The notes under the pieces: generated by a model | The model's input: the letters and a program-made list of their open reading frames with translations, nothing else | What the model was told of the DNA's origin: nothing | The model's database searches: none | Source: Gordonibacter sp. An230 | GTDB lineage: Bacteria; Actinomycetota; Coriobacteriia; Coriobacteriales; Eggerthellaceae | DNA length: 64,000 nt | Direction of reading: 5' to 3' | Assembly (NCBI RefSeq): GCF_002159915.1 | Contig: NZ_NFJP01000025.1 | Span: 1 to 64,000, forward strand | Shown here: piece after piece, positions 1 through 9,591 of the stretch | Position numbering within the stretch: the stretch's first letter is position 1 | Layout of the letters: each line of letters starts with the position of its first letter | Made by a program: the position numbers and the translations under genes

Positions 1-365
1 CACCGCCCGCGGCCAAGGCGGTCGGCGAGCTTCCTGAACGACTCCTCCGACAGGCAGTGCTCCATGCGGCAGGCCTCCGCCGAGGCGGTCTCGGCGTCCA
101 CGCCGGACTCGGCGAGCAGCCGCTCGAAGAAGCGGTGCTTGGCGAGGGTGGCCTCGGCGAGGCGCCCGCCCTCATCGGTCAGCCGCACGTCGCGGCCGAC
201 CACCTCGGCGAGGCCCCTGCGCGCCAGGTTGCCGAGCGCCTTGGTCACGCTCGCCTTCGAGACGCCCAGCCGCTCGGCGATGTCCACGTTGCGGCACGAC
301 CCGCGCTCGGAACGGATACGCAGGATTGCCTCGAGGTAGTCCTCGGATGATTCGTTTCTGTTCAT
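1..365 (-). CDS. DtxR/MntR-family metal-dependent repressor, 3' end cut by window
   Basis: The first 121 codons of a metal-sensing transcriptional repressor are present; the gene runs off base 1. The N-terminal winged helix starts SSEDYLEAILRI and has the recognition stretch AERLGVSKASVTKAL at about residues 25-39. Near residue 105 is CRMEHC, the C-x-x-E-H metal-ligand signature of DtxR/MntR proteins. The family binds Fe2+ or Mn2+ and represses uptake genes. The ATG lies 8 bases after the stop of the upstream ABC gene, so it is probably cotranscribed with the two ABC transporters, which fits a metal-acquisition locus. Whether it senses iron or manganese cannot be told from this fragment. Confidence 0.88.
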   Translation of the reverse strand, partial: MNRNESSEDYLEAILRIRSERGSCRNVDIAERLGVSKASVTKALGNLARRGLAEVVGRDVRLTDEGGRLAEATLAKHRFFERLLAESGVDAETASAEACRMEHCLSEESFRKLADRLGRGR

Positions 366-373
366 GCGGTTGC

Positions 374-2116
374 CTAAGAACCTATGGACCAGCGGGAGCT
401 TGCGTTCTGAAGGTCGACCATGCGCCTGAAGAGCCCTCCAGCTTCCAGGAGGTCTTTCGGGCGGCCCTGCTCGAAAACCTTGCCGTCTTTGAGGACCACA
501 ACCTTGTCGGCGTTGAGGACCGTCCTCATCCTGTGCGCGATGACGAGCACCGTCTTTCCGGCCAAAAGTCTCGAAAGGGCCTCTTGCACCTGCGTTTCGT
601 TCTCCACGTCGAGTGACGCGGTTGCCTCGTCGAGCAGCACGATGGGCGCGTCCTTGAGAAGCGCGCGGGCGATGCTGACGCGCTGGCGCTCTCCGCCAGA
701 CAGGAGGCTGCCGTTCTCGCCGATCGTCGTTTCATAGCCGTTCGGCATGAGCCTCACGAACTCGTCGCAGTTGGCCGCGCGGGCGGCGGCGAGCACCTCT
801 TCGTCGCTTGCGTCCGACTTGCCGAGGCGGATGTTCTCCATCACCGTGTCGTCGAACAGGACCACGTCCTGGAACACCTGGGAATATTTGGAAAGAAGCA
901 CCTCTGGGTCGACGGTCGAGATGTCCACCCCACCGACCTCTATCGTGCCGCCGTCCGCATCCCACAGCCTCGCGGCGAGCTTCGCGCACGTTGATTTGCC
1001 GCCGCCCGACGGGCCGACGAGTGCTGTGACTTCACCCTCCGCAGCCACAAAGGAGACGTCGGAAAGAACAGGGGCCTCCTCGTCGCCGTAGGAGAACGAC
1101 ACGTTTTTGAAAGACACGTCGTAGCCCTTCGGGGAGAAGTCCTTCGAGCCCTGCTGGGCGGGCTCGTCCATGATCGCACGGATCCTTTCCAGCGACAGGC
1201 GGACACCGAGAAGCTCTGCAATCACCTCGAGCACGGCATTGATGGGGTCGTATATCCTCGTAACGACGAGAAGGAAGGCGAAGAACACCATGAAGTCGAT
1301 CTGGCCTGAGGCGATGAGCACAGAGCCGATGAGGACGGTCGTCGCTATGCCCATCCTCATAACGGTCTGAGCCGATGCGACGAGGGCACCCGTGGTGAGC
1401 TCCGCGCCGATCTGTGATCGCTCGAAATCGTCGATTTTGCCGTGGAGCTTCTCAAGGAACGCAGCGGACCGGTTCGACGAGCGGATCTCCCGCGCGCACT
1501 CGATGAACTCCTGAACCCCGTCGCCAAGTGCAAGGCGGCATGCTGTTTCCTTCTTAGAGCCGGCCTGCTGCCTCTTCGCCGACCCGAGGACGATGGCCAC
1601 CGCCACGGGCACTGCCCAAAGTGCGGCGAGCGCCAGCCTCCAGTCGAAAACGAGCAGGGCTGCTGCCACCAGCACGGTCGAGATTCCCGTCCCGAACAGC
1701 TGGGGCATGATGTGCTGGAACATGCGCTCCTGGTCGGAGCAGTCTTTCATGATCGAGGCAGTGAGGTCGGAGAGGTTCTTCCTCCCGAAAAACGAGAGCG
1801 GGAGCTCCCTGAGCCGTTCGGCGAGCGCGATTCGCTTGCGCGAGGACTCCTGGAACACGGTTCCGTAAGTCGCGCGGTATTCCGCCCATTGGGACAGATA
1901 CATCGCCGCCAGGACCGCGACAATGGCGGCCAGGTATGGGCCCACGGACGGCAGCGGAGCCGCCGGGTTTTCGAGATGCGTCACGAACTCCCCTGTCACG
2001 AGGTAGAACACGCCCACCGGCGCCATGAGGACGAGGTTGGCGAGGGCGCAGAAGAAGACGCCCCTGCGGAAGTCGCGCGCGCCTTCCTCGCTCAAACCAA
2101 GCTTCTGTTGCAGCAT
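374..2116 (-). CDS. ABC transporter, fused membrane and ATPase domains (YbtQ/IrtB-like)
   Basis: 580-residue half-transporter. The N-terminal about 310 residues hold roughly six membrane helices. The ATPase follows, with Walker A GPSGGGKST, signature LLSGGERQRVSIARALL, Walker B IVLLDEATASLD and H-loop IAHRMRT. Its ATG directly follows the TAA of the next upstream gene (TAAATG), so the two halves are translationally coupled and probably form a heterodimer. The sequence style and its paired partner resemble YbtPQ/IrtAB, exporter-fold ABC proteins that import metal-siderophore complexes. The DtxR gene immediately downstream supports a metal role. Drug or peptide export remains possible, because fold alone does not give direction. 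Confidence 0.85.
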   Translation of the reverse strand: MLQQKLGLSEEGARDFRRGVFFCALANLVLMAPVGVFYLVTGEFVTHLENPAAPLPSVGPYLAAIVAVLAAMYLSQWAEYRATYGTVFQESSRKRIALAERLRELPLSFFGRKNLSDLTASIMKDCSDQERMFQHIMPQLFGTGISTVLVAAALLVFDWRLALAALWAVPVAVAIVLGSAKRQQAGSKKETACRLALGDGVQEFIECAREIRSSNRSAAFLEKLHGKIDDFERSQIGAELTTGALVASAQTVMRMGIATTVLIGSVLIASGQIDFMVFFAFLLVVTRIYDPINAVLEVIAELLGVRLSLERIRAIMDEPAQQGSKDFSPKGYDVSFKNVSFSYGDEEAPVLSDVSFVAAEGEVTALVGPSGGGKSTCAKLAARLWDADGGTIEVGGVDISTVDPEVLLSKYSQVFQDVVLFDDTVMENIRLGKSDASDEEVLAAARAANCDEFVRLMPNGYETTIGENGSLLSGGERQRVSIARALLKDAPIVLLDEATASLDVENETQVQEALSRLLAGKTVLVIAHRMRTVLNADKVVVLKDGKVFEQGRPKDLLEAGGLFRRMVDLQNASSRWSIGS

Positions 2117-3916
2117 TTAGACATCGCCCCTTTCGATCTTCCAGGACGTGGATTTCTGGTAGTCGTCCCACATGCGGGAGTAAACGCCGCCCGCATGCAC
2201 CAGCTCTTCGTGGCGCCCGCGTTCGACGATACGGCCTCGGTCCACGACGCAGATTTCGTCCGCCCCGACAACGGTCGAAAGGCGGTGCGCGATCATGAGA
2301 ACGGTTTTCCCGCAAGTGAGCTTGGAGAGCGCTTCCTGGATGAGAGACTCGTTCTCCGGGTCGGCGAAGGCGGTCGCCTCGTCGAGAACCACGATGGGGG
2401 CGTCCTTGAGGATGGCGCGCGCGAGGGCTATCCTCTGCCGCTCTCCGCCCGAAAGGTACACGCCGTCCGCGCCGACCACGGTCGCAAGGCCGTTGGGCAT
2501 CTTCGCGACGATGTCCTCGCAGCGGGCGGCCCTGACCGCCTCCTCCACCTCTGCTCGGGTCGCATTCGGGCGGGAGGCCCTCACGTTGTCGAGGAGGCTT
2601 TCCTTGAACAGGTGCTCGTTCTGGAACACGAAGGCCACCAGGTCCATGACCGTCGATTGCTTCATGTCCCTCACGTCGATCCCGCCGATTGCCACGCTGC
2701 CTTCGTCGGCGTCCCAGAAGCGCGGCACCAGGCTGGCGATCGTCGTCTTGCCTCCCCCCGACGGCCCGACGAGTGCGACCGTCGACCCCTCGGGAACCGA
2801 AAGCGTCACGCGGTCGACCGCCCTCCTGTCGCTGTTGGGGTACGAGAACGACACGTCGCGCAGCTCGACGTCGAAGCGCTCGGGGCGCCCGTCGCCCGCC
2901 GAGCGCACTTCGGGCACGGAGAGGAGCTCCTCTATCCGCCTGATGGCGTCCGAGCCCATGGTGACCGCCTCGGACGCGTACATGACCTTGTTCATCATCG
3001 AGGTGGTCAGCGCCGAGAAGATCACGAAGAACAGGAAGTCCGTCAGGAACATCGGGAAATCGCCCGCAGAGGACGCCAGCAGAATTCCGGCGGGAACCAG
3101 CACGGCGAAGGTCGCGTTGATGGCGACGAGCTGGGCAAGACGAGGCTTCTCGCAGAGAAGGACGTATTTCGATGCGAACTCCGTGTAGCCGTCGATCGCC
3201 TGCTTGAACGCCCTGAACGAATTGACCGTCTGCTGGAACATCTTCACGACGGGAATGCCGCGCACGTACTCGGTGGCGGCCTTGTTCATCTTGGTCAGGG
3301 CATCCTGGTATTTCATCATGAACTGCATGTAGTCGGATTCCCCTCCGCGTCCGCCGCCCATGAGGAGCCACATGCAGATAAACGAGATCGCCACGGGGAT
3401 CAGGCAGACGGCTCCCAAGGCCCAGTCGACCGCGAACATGACCGCCAGCAGTGCTATCGGCGAGACCAATGAGCCGACGAAATCGGGGAGAGTGTGGGCG
3501 AGGACGCCCTCGGTCTGGGCTGCGCAGCCGTCGATCACCCTGCTGATCTCGCCCGACGCGTGCGTGTCGTAGTATCCGAGGGGGACCTTTGCGAGATGGT
3601 CCAAGGACCTCCTCCTCATGTTCGCCGCCGCCCTGAACGCAGCAAGATGCGTGCACACCAGCGCGCAGAAGTAGACGACCACGCCCGCCGCCGCGAAGGC
3701 GAAGGCGAGCCAGCCCCACTTCGCCACCCCGGAAGCGGCGCCCCAGTCGGGCGCGACCGAGACGAGATCGCGTAGGACGAACCAAATGCACACGAGCGGC
3801 GCGATCGCAAGGACCGCGTTCAGAGCCGAGAGCAGGCACCCTGCGACGGCAAGGGCTTTTCTTCTTCCCGCGTAATCGAGCATTCGCGCGACGGGGCCGC
3901 GCTGTCTTCTTGACAT
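2117..3916 (-). CDS. ABC transporter, fused membrane and ATPase domains (YbtP/IrtA-like)
   Basis: 599-residue half-transporter, first gene of the operon. About six N-terminal membrane helices are followed by an ATPase with Walker A GPSGGGKTT, signature YLSGGERQRIALARAIL and the Walker B/D-loop stretch VLDEATAFADPENE. The AFADPENE ending is typical of the YbtP/IrtA group, as I recall that family, rather than ordinary drug exporters. The ATG at 3916 has a GGAGGAAAGG ribosome-binding site. Upstream, between this gene and the divergent TetR gene, is a dyad at 3948-3970 matching one in front of the Opp-type operon. Likely role: one half of a heterodimeric metallophore transporter in the cytoplasmic membrane. 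Confidence 0.85.
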   Translation of the reverse strand: MSRRQRGPVARMLDYAGRRKALAVAGCLLSALNAVLAIAPLVCIWFVLRDLVSVAPDWGAASGVAKWGWLAFAFAAAGVVVYFCALVCTHLAAFRAAANMRRRSLDHLAKVPLGYYDTHASGEISRVIDGCAAQTEGVLAHTLPDFVGSLVSPIALLAVMFAVDWALGAVCLIPVAISFICMWLLMGGGRGGESDYMQFMMKYQDALTKMNKAATEYVRGIPVVKMFQQTVNSFRAFKQAIDGYTEFASKYVLLCEKPRLAQLVAINATFAVLVPAGILLASSAGDFPMFLTDFLFFVIFSALTTSMMNKVMYASEAVTMGSDAIRRIEELLSVPEVRSAGDGRPERFDVELRDVSFSYPNSDRRAVDRVTLSVPEGSTVALVGPSGGGKTTIASLVPRFWDADEGSVAIGGIDVRDMKQSTVMDLVAFVFQNEHLFKESLLDNVRASRPNATRAEVEEAVRAARCEDIVAKMPNGLATVVGADGVYLSGGERQRIALARAILKDAPIVVLDEATAFADPENESLIQEALSKLTCGKTVLMIAHRLSTVVGADEICVVDRGRIVERGRHEELVHAGGVYSRMWDDYQKSTSWKIERGDV

Positions 3917-3947
3917 CGATACCGCCTTTCCTCCGTTGTCCGAATTG

Positions 3948-3970
3948 TTTGTTAAACAGTGTATAACAAA
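3948..3970. promoter_or_regulatory. Dyad operator 1, candidate TetR site
   Basis: TTTGTTAAAC and GTATAACAAA are inverted arms (9 of 10 pairs) around a 3-base spacer, lying between the divergent ABC and TetR genes. The core matches the dyad at 9592-9608 in arm sequence and spacer length. The adjacent TetR protein is the obvious candidate ligand (inference). Confidence 0.65.
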
Positions 3971-4036
3971 TCAATCGATAATATGTTGGTGCAAGTGAAC
4001 TTTCTTGGAGAAGCTTCGGGCTGCTATAGTGGGGGC

Positions 4037-4741
4037 ATGCAGTCACAGAGTTCACAAAGCAACAAAGCGCGCCGCAGAAAAGAGGGGCTTCCCGCAATCA
4101 CGCCGGAAGCGATCTGCGACGCGGCCATCTCCCTTACGAAGGAGAAAGGGCTCGAAGGCTGGAGCATGCGCGACCTGGCAGCCGAGCTCGACGCGTACGT
4201 GCGCGTCATCTACTATCATGTCGGCGATCGCGACGCGGTGACCTCCCTCGTCATCGAGCGCGTCCTGTCCGAGGTCGCGATCCCCTCTGCTGCCTCTGGT
4301 TGGCGGGCATGGTTCGACGACCTGCTTCGTGGCCTGAGGGACGTGATGAGGAGATACCCGGGCGTCGCCAAGAGGTTCGCGCTGGTGGGTCCGGGCGGCC
4401 ATGCGGCAAGGGCAATCGCCGAGACGGGCATCTCGCTTCTTCGGGAGGCCGGCTTCGGAGAGCTTTCGGTTCCCGCTTTCAGCCTGCTCCTCGAGCAGAC
4501 GTGCCAGTTCGTGGCCCAGGAAGACGACCGCGACGCCCTTCCCAGTCTGAGAAAGAGCGCGGCGTCCGAGTATGCCGCTTGCGCCGGCGTCCCGGGAGGG
4601 ATGGGCGACCTGAGCAAATCGGTCGCCCATGCAACAACTTCGGAAAGCTCGTTGCGGCGGTACTACGACGATTCGTTCGATTTCTTCCTCAGAACCGTCC
4701 TCGACGGCCTCGAGGTCAGGCTTTCAAACATGCGGGGCTGA
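4037..4741 (+). CDS. TetR-family transcriptional regulator
   Basis: 234 residues from the ATG at 4037. The N-terminal helix-turn-helix is TetR-like, with ITPEAICDAAISLTKEKG followed by WSMRDLAAELDAYVRVIYYHV, the usual turn into helix 3 ending in YYHV. The C-terminal ligand domain is not assignable. A longer reading from GTG at 3959 would place coding sequence over the dyad operator and has no ribosome-binding site, so I reject it. The gene is divergent from the YbtPQ-like operon and its 3' end overlaps the convergent Opp ATPase gene by 26 bases. It probably represses both flanking transport operons through the paired dyads. Confidence 0.85.
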   Translation: MQSQSSQSNKARRRKEGLPAITPEAICDAAISLTKEKGLEGWSMRDLAAELDAYVRVIYYHVGDRDAVTSLVIERVLSEVAIPSAASGWRAWFDDLLRGLRDVMRRYPGVAKRFALVGPGGHAARAIAETGISLLREAGFGELSVPAFSLLLEQTCQFVAQEDDRDALPSLRKSAASEYAACAGVPGGMGDLSKSVAHATTSESSLRRYYDDSFDFFLRTVLDGLEVRLSNMRG

Positions 4742-6233
4742 CCGCCCGGGTCGCAGCCTGCCCCTGCCCGACGGGGATCACGCTGTCGCACAGCGACGAT
4801 GCCACGTCCGCCGAATGCGTGACGACGACGAGAGCGACCCCCTTCGACTCCCTGATTGTCGCGAGCAGGCGAAGGACCTCCTTCTGCGTCGCGACGTCCA
4901 AGGCCGAGGTCGATTCGTCGCATATGAGAACCGACGGCTCTTGGGCGAGGGCGCGCGCTATGGCGATCCGCTGCACCTGCCCGCCAGACAGCGAGGGGGT
5001 TTTCCTTTTCGCGAGGTCGGAGGAAAGGCCGACCGATTCGAGCAGTTCGGCGCACCGCTCCCTCCTCCGCTCCCTTTTCCACTCGGGATGGCGACGGGAG
5101 ATTGCCCGCGAGAGCTGGAATCCGACGGTCAGCGCGGGATTCATGCTCGTCGAGGGGTCTTGCGGCACCACTTGAACGGAGAGGAGCTCTTCCACGGAGC
5201 GCCTCTCGAACCTGCGGTCGAGAGGCGCCAGAACGCCTCCGGCGCGCAAGGAGATCGACCCGGCTTTCGCCGGGGCGGTTCCGCTGATGGCTTTCACGAG
5301 GGTCGACTTTCCCGAACCGGACGGGCCCACGACCGCAACGCTGCCGCCTACGGGGAGGTCGAAATCGAGGTCCCTGACGGCGGTCTTTCCGTCCGGGGTC
5401 TCGACGGTGAGTCCCCTCAGCGACAGCGCGGCCTCGGCGTCCTTCTCGGTCTGCGGGGCCATCGCTCCGAGGGCAAGCGCCCCGACGAGCCTTTTGGCGC
5501 ATTCCGATTTCGGGGAGGAAAGGACGTCGCCCATCGCTCCGCTTTCGACCACCGACCCAGCCTGCATGATATGCACGGACCTCGCGATCCTGCTAGCGAA
5601 CGCGATGTCGTGGGTGATGACGAGAATGCTGGCTCCCGAAAAGGCGGCTCCGTCCCGCACGACCCGCACCACGTCGTCGATCGCCTCGGCGTCGAGTCCG
5701 GCAGTCGGCTCGTCGAGGATGACGAGCTCGGGATCCGACGCCATGGCCCTCGCTATCGCCACGCGGCGGCGTTGCCCTCCCGACAGGGCCGAAGGCCTCC
5801 TTTCAAGCACCCCTCCGACGCCTTCAAGGCCGACCTCGGCAAGAAGGGACATCTTGCGTTCGTCGTCTCCGTCGAACGCTTCTCCGAGCAGCTCCCTGAC
5901 GGTCATATGCGGGGTCAGGGAGAGGGCCGGGTCCTGGGAGAGCCATGACACTTTGGAGCTTCTGTATTCGCGCAGCTCCCTTTCGGAGAGGGAGAACGGA
6001 TCCCTCCCGCACACCGACACCGAGCCGCCCTTTTTCACCAGTCCGTTCCTGACGTGCCCCAAAAGCGCAAGCGCAAGGGTCGTCTTCCCCGATCCGGACT
6101 CTCCCACGATGGCGAACGCCTCTCCCTTTTCCAGAGACAGGGAAACCGCTTGCAGAACCGTCGACCCCGCGCGGGTGCAGACGGTCAGATCCCGCACCTG
6201 AGCGATGGGCTCGCCCTCCTGTTGCCCGAGCAT
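4716..6233 (-). CDS. Opp/Nik-type ABC importer, double ATPase
   Basis: 505 residues containing two complete ABC ATPase domains, as when the D and F subunits of an oligopeptide/nickel importer are fused. Domain 1 has Walker A VGESGSGKTT, signature LSGGQRRRVAIARAM and Walker B LVILDEPTAGLD. Domain 2 has VGPSGSGKST, LSGGQVQRIAIARAL and LICDESTSALD. The ATG at 6233 overlaps the stop of the upstream permease by one base (TGATG), which fixes the start. The 3' end overlaps the TetR gene convergently. Substrate in this family ranges over peptides, nickel chelates and opine metallophores such as staphylopine; the metal-linked neighbours favour a chelated metal (inference). Confidence 0.88.
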   Translation of the reverse strand: MLGQQEGEPIAQVRDLTVCTRAGSTVLQAVSLSLEKGEAFAIVGESGSGKTTLALALLGHVRNGLVKKGGSVSVCGRDPFSLSERELREYRSSKVSWLSQDPALSLTPHMTVRELLGEAFDGDDERKMSLLAEVGLEGVGGVLERRPSALSGGQRRRVAIARAMASDPELVILDEPTAGLDAEAIDDVVRVVRDGAAFSGASILVITHDIAFASRIARSVHIMQAGSVVESGAMGDVLSSPKSECAKRLVGALALGAMAPQTEKDAEAALSLRGLTVETPDGKTAVRDLDFDLPVGGSVAVVGPSGSGKSTLVKAISGTAPAKAGSISLRAGGVLAPLDRRFERRSVEELLSVQVVPQDPSTSMNPALTVGFQLSRAISRRHPEWKRERRRERCAELLESVGLSSDLAKRKTPSLSGGQVQRIAIARALAQEPSVLICDESTSALDVATQKEVLRLLATIRESKGVALVVVTHSADVASSLCDSVIPVGQGQAATRAVSPACLKA

Positions 6234-7027
6234 CACGAACGCCCCTTTCCAATCCTGTCGATGAGCAGATTTCCTGACACGGTTATGCAAGCCAAAGCAA
6301 TGCACGGCGCGATTGCCGCCCACGGGTTCAGCGAGAGTCCGTCGAGGCCGGACTGGATCATCGTCCCCCAGTCGGATGCGCTGCCGAGCGGATCGAACCC
6401 CATGAACGCGGCGCTCGACACGAGATAGACCGCGCTGATGAAGCGAAGGCCCGCATCGGTCGCGATGGGCAGCGCCACGCACGGCAGCACGTCGAACATA
6501 ACGGTCTTCCAGAGCGGGTCGCCCGACAGCCGGGAGGACTCGACGAACCCCGACCTCAAAACAGGTCCCACCACCGAACGGGTGTAGCGCGCCGTGAAAG
6601 GGGCCGAGACGGCAATCGTGACGAGCACCATCGTGGCGACCCCGGACCCCAACCCGAAGACCAGGACCATCATGACGAGCACGGACGGCATCACCACGAA
6701 CAGGTCGGCCACTGCGGAAAGGGCCGTCTTCGGAATACCCTTTCCGGCGAGCGCTATGCCCCATGCGACGCCGACGACGGTGGACGCGATGGTCGACAGG
6801 ACCGAGACCCCGAGAAGCTGCGCCCCTCCGTGCAGGAGGCGCGCGAAGACGTCCCTGCCGAGGCTGTCGGTACCGAGAGGGTGGCCTGTCCCTGGCGGAG
6901 AGAAGCTCGCCCCGAACGTGGACGACCCGTCTGCCGGGATTAGACAGCCGACCAGTGCGAACAGAACCGAGCCCGCAAACAGCGCTGCCAGGAGGACGGT
7001 TCCCGCCCTCCCTCTTCCTCTAGGCAT
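6233..7027 (-). CDS. Opp/Nik-type ABC permease (DppC/NikC-like)
   Basis: 264-residue inner-membrane permease with about six helices and the family stretch HPLGTDSLGRDVFARLL near the first periplasmic loop, typical of DppC/NikC permeases. Two starts are possible, GTG at 7036 or ATG at 7027. The Shine-Dalgarno GGAGGG directly abuts the GTG but sits about 9 bases before the ATG, so I chose 7027. The gene overlaps the upstream permease by 8 bases and the downstream ATPase by one, indicating tight coupling in one operon with the binding protein. Confidence 0.87.
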   Translation of the reverse strand: MPRGRGRAGTVLLAALFAGSVLFALVGCLIPADGSSTFGASFSPPGTGHPLGTDSLGRDVFARLLHGGAQLLGVSVLSTIASTVVGVAWGIALAGKGIPKTALSAVADLFVVMPSVLVMMVLVFGLGSGVATMVLVTIAVSAPFTARYTRSVVGPVLRSGFVESSRLSGDPLWKTVMFDVLPCVALPIATDAGLRFISAVYLVSSAAFMGFDPLGSASDWGTMIQSGLDGLSLNPWAAIAPCIALACITVSGNLLIDRIGKGRS

Positions 7028-7985
7028 CGTTTTCACCCTCCTTCAGCAACGCGTCCGCCAGCCAGTACGCGACAAGCGAAACGGAAACCATGACGAGCGT
7101 GCACGCCATGAGGACGTTGGGCTCCCTGTTCTGGACGGCGCTCACCATAAGCGTCCCGATTCCGGGAAAGTTGAACACGCACTCCACGATCACGGCGCCC
7201 CCGATCAGGTACGGGACCACCGAGGCGAGCGCTTGGGCTATGGGCGCCGCGCACGACGGCAGAAGATGCCTGAGCACCACCCTTCGCTCGGGAACGCCTG
7301 CGAGGCGCGCCGCCTCGATATACGGCTCGGCGTTCTCCCTGGCGACAACCGCCCGCACGGGCCTGATCACGGAGCTCATGCCGACGAGCGCTATCGATGC
7401 CGTCGGCAGCACGAAGATTTCGGGAGCGGAGAACGCGCTGGCTCCGACGGGGGCGAGGGACACGGCCGGGAGAACCTTCAGGCACGTGGCGAATACAAGC
7501 ACCAAGACAAGCGCCACTACAAACTCGGGCATTGACCGCACGATCAGGGCCCCAGTGCTCACCGCGCGATCAGACGCCCTTCCGGAGCGCAGTCCCGCCA
7601 ACACGCCCAAGCCGGTTCCCGCGATCGCGACCGCCAGGAACGCGAGGCAGAACATCGCGGCCGTTCTCGAAAGCGGGCCGATGAGGGCATCCGCCACGGG
7701 GCGGCCCGTGGCGAACACCTCGCCGAGGTCCCCCGAAGCCGCTCCGGTAAGCCATGAGGCGAACCGTTCGATGAGGGGAAGATCGAGCCCCCACTCGTGC
7801 ATGAGAGCCTGTATCTGCTCGGTCGTGCCCGTGAACCCCAGCTGCTGTGTCGCGGCGTTTCCCGGAAGCAGGTCGAGGGCGCAAAACACCAGGAAGCACG
7901 CGGCCAGAAGATACACCGCGAATTTCAGGATCACCATCGCCGCCCGCGCGGCACGGGCGGCGATTCTTCCTCTTGGCCTCGGCAT
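7020..7985 (-). CDS. Opp/Nik-type ABC permease (DppB/NikB-like)
   Basis: 321-residue permease. The first helix starts VILKFAVYLLAACFLVF and is followed by DLLPGNAA, the conserved start of the DppB/NikB first loop. Further helices and the EAA-type loop near RHLLPSCAAPI support the assignment. A reading frame open further upstream overlaps the binding-protein gene; the ATG at 7985, two bases after that gene's TAG, is the sensible start. It pairs with the following permease to form the channel. Confidence 0.87.
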   Translation of the reverse strand: MPRPRGRIAARAARAAMVILKFAVYLLAACFLVFCALDLLPGNAATQQLGFTGTTEQIQALMHEWGLDLPLIERFASWLTGAASGDLGEVFATGRPVADALIGPLSRTAAMFCLAFLAVAIAGTGLGVLAGLRSGRASDRAVSTGALIVRSMPEFVVALVLVLVFATCLKVLPAVSLAPVGASAFSAPEIFVLPTASIALVGMSSVIRPVRAVVARENAEPYIEAARLAGVPERRVVLRHLLPSCAAPIAQALASVVPYLIGGAVIVECVFNFPGIGTLMVSAVQNREPNVLMACTLVMVSVSLVAYWLADALLKEGENDA

Positions 7986-7987
7986 CC

Positions 7988-9562
7988 CTACGCCATCGAG
8001 GCTTTTGCGAACAAGGGGACGGATTGGGTGATCCCAACCCCGGAGACGCCTTCGATATGCGCCGAGAGCTCGTAGGCGTAGCCCCACATGACCTCGGAGC
8101 CCCGCTCCCATAGAATCTGCTGTGCCTGGTCGTAGATCTCCGTGCGCTCAGCTTCGCCACCTGTCTGGGACGCCTGCGTGAGCAGGGCGTTGTACTCCTC
8201 GTCGGCCCACTGGCTGAAGTTGTAGGGGCTCGTGGCTCCCGTGTCCATGTAGGCGCGGGCGGCGTACGGGCGGTTGATGAGGTAGGTCGCGAAAACCTGC
8301 GTGTCGTAGATCGGCTGCATGTCGGTGAAGATGTTTGCGGGATCGACCTCCGTGACGTTGAGCGCGACGCCTGCTTTCTCCATCTGCTGGGCGAGCATGT
8401 CGACGGAGTCCTTGATGCCTGGAACGAGCTCGGATGTGAGGACGTCGAGGGAGGTGATGTCCTTGTCGCGGAACACCTGCGCCGCCGATTCGAAGTCGAG
8501 AGAGCGCTGCTCGATGGCGTCGTTGTACCCGGGAAGGCCCTTGCCGATGACATCGTTGCCGACTTCGCCCTCGCCCCGGAATATCGTCTCGACCATCGCC
8601 TCGCGGTCGACGATCGCCTTGAACGCGGTGCGAACCTCCTCGTCGTCGAAGGGGGCTTTGGTCGCGTTCAGACAGAACTTGTACACCGACGAATGAGCCA
8701 CGCCGCCGGACATCACGGCGAGGCCCTCGGCCCCTTCGATGGTCGCCACGTCGGTCGAAGAGATCTGGTGGGCGAAGTCGATCTGCCCGCCGGTGAGCGC
8801 GGTGACGCGCGACGAGGACTCCATCATCGGGAAGAGCTCGATTCGGTCGATCTCGGGCGCACCGCCCCAGTAGCCTTCGAACGCCTCTATCACGGTGCCG
8901 GAGTCAGGATCGAACGAGACGAGCTTGTAAGGGCCAGACCCCAGGTCCTCCACGTCGAACTGATCGGCGGTGGTGCCGTTCGGGAAAATGGTCGAGATCG
9001 GGGCGAGGGCCTCCTCGACGAACGTCGCCTGGGGCTGCGTCAGCCTGATCGTCACCGTGCGGTCGCCGTCGGAGACGGAGCTATCCCAGTCGACGTACAT
9101 GTACCCCATCATGCCGTTGGGAGAGGTCGACAGGTACTGGAGGCTGTAGAGGACGTCGTCCGCGGTGAGCGGGTCCCCGTTGTGGAACGTGACCCCCTCT
9201 TTGATGACGATGGTCCATTCGGTTCCGTCATCGTTGGTGGTTATCTCGTCGGCAAGCTGGTAGGTCATCTCCTCTCCCTCCATGAGCACAAGGGAATCAA
9301 AGATGTTGAGGTACACGGCAAAGGGAAGCATGGCGCCGTTCGCCATCGAGGGGTCGATGGTGTCCGTGGAGCCCCCGGCGATGCCGACGCGCAGAACCCT
9401 CTCACCGCCTCCTTGCTCTGTGCCGCCTTGCTCGGCTGTTTGCCCCGAGCATGCCGACAGCACGCCGCCCGCACCGAACGCCAGCGCAAGACCTCCCATC
9501 AGCTTGACGCAGTCGCGACGAGAAATCGCGACACCTGTTTGACTTCCGTTGGTTTCTGGCAT
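7988..9562 (-). CDS. Opp-type solute-binding lipoprotein (SBP_bac_5), Tat-type signal
   Basis: 524 residues. The N terminus has a twin-arginine motif SRRDCVKLMG at residues 14-23, a hydrophobic stretch and a lipobox LSAC with the lipidated Cys at residue 38. This suggests export by Tat and anchoring as a lipoprotein. The body is a family-5 binding protein, with WTIVIKEGVTFHNGDPLTADDV near residue 115, the family signature. It is the first gene of the importer operon, with ribosome-binding site GAGGAAAGGGG. The dyad at 9592-9608 is 30 bases upstream. It captures the unknown substrate, perhaps a metal chelate or peptide, and delivers it to the two permeases. Confidence 0.88.
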   Translation of the reverse strand: MPETNGSQTGVAISRRDCVKLMGGLALAFGAGGVLSACSGQTAEQGGTEQGGGERVLRVGIAGGSTDTIDPSMANGAMLPFAVYLNIFDSLVLMEGEEMTYQLADEITTNDDGTEWTIVIKEGVTFHNGDPLTADDVLYSLQYLSTSPNGMMGYMYVDWDSSVSDGDRTVTIRLTQPQATFVEEALAPISTIFPNGTTADQFDVEDLGSGPYKLVSFDPDSGTVIEAFEGYWGGAPEIDRIELFPMMESSSRVTALTGGQIDFAHQISSTDVATIEGAEGLAVMSGGVAHSSVYKFCLNATKAPFDDEEVRTAFKAIVDREAMVETIFRGEGEVGNDVIGKGLPGYNDAIEQRSLDFESAAQVFRDKDITSLDVLTSELVPGIKDSVDMLAQQMEKAGVALNVTEVDPANIFTDMQPIYDTQVFATYLINRPYAARAYMDTGATSPYNFSQWADEEYNALLTQASQTGGEAERTEIYDQAQQILWERGSEVMWGYAYELSAHIEGVSGVGITQSVPLFAKASMA

Positions 9563-9591
9563 TGTCGCCCCTTTCCTCTATCCAAAAAATT

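Noticed and set aside
3959-4036. Upstream GTG extension of the TetR gene
   Set aside because: It lies over the dyad operator and has no ribosome-binding site; the ATG at 4037 gives a normal TetR start.
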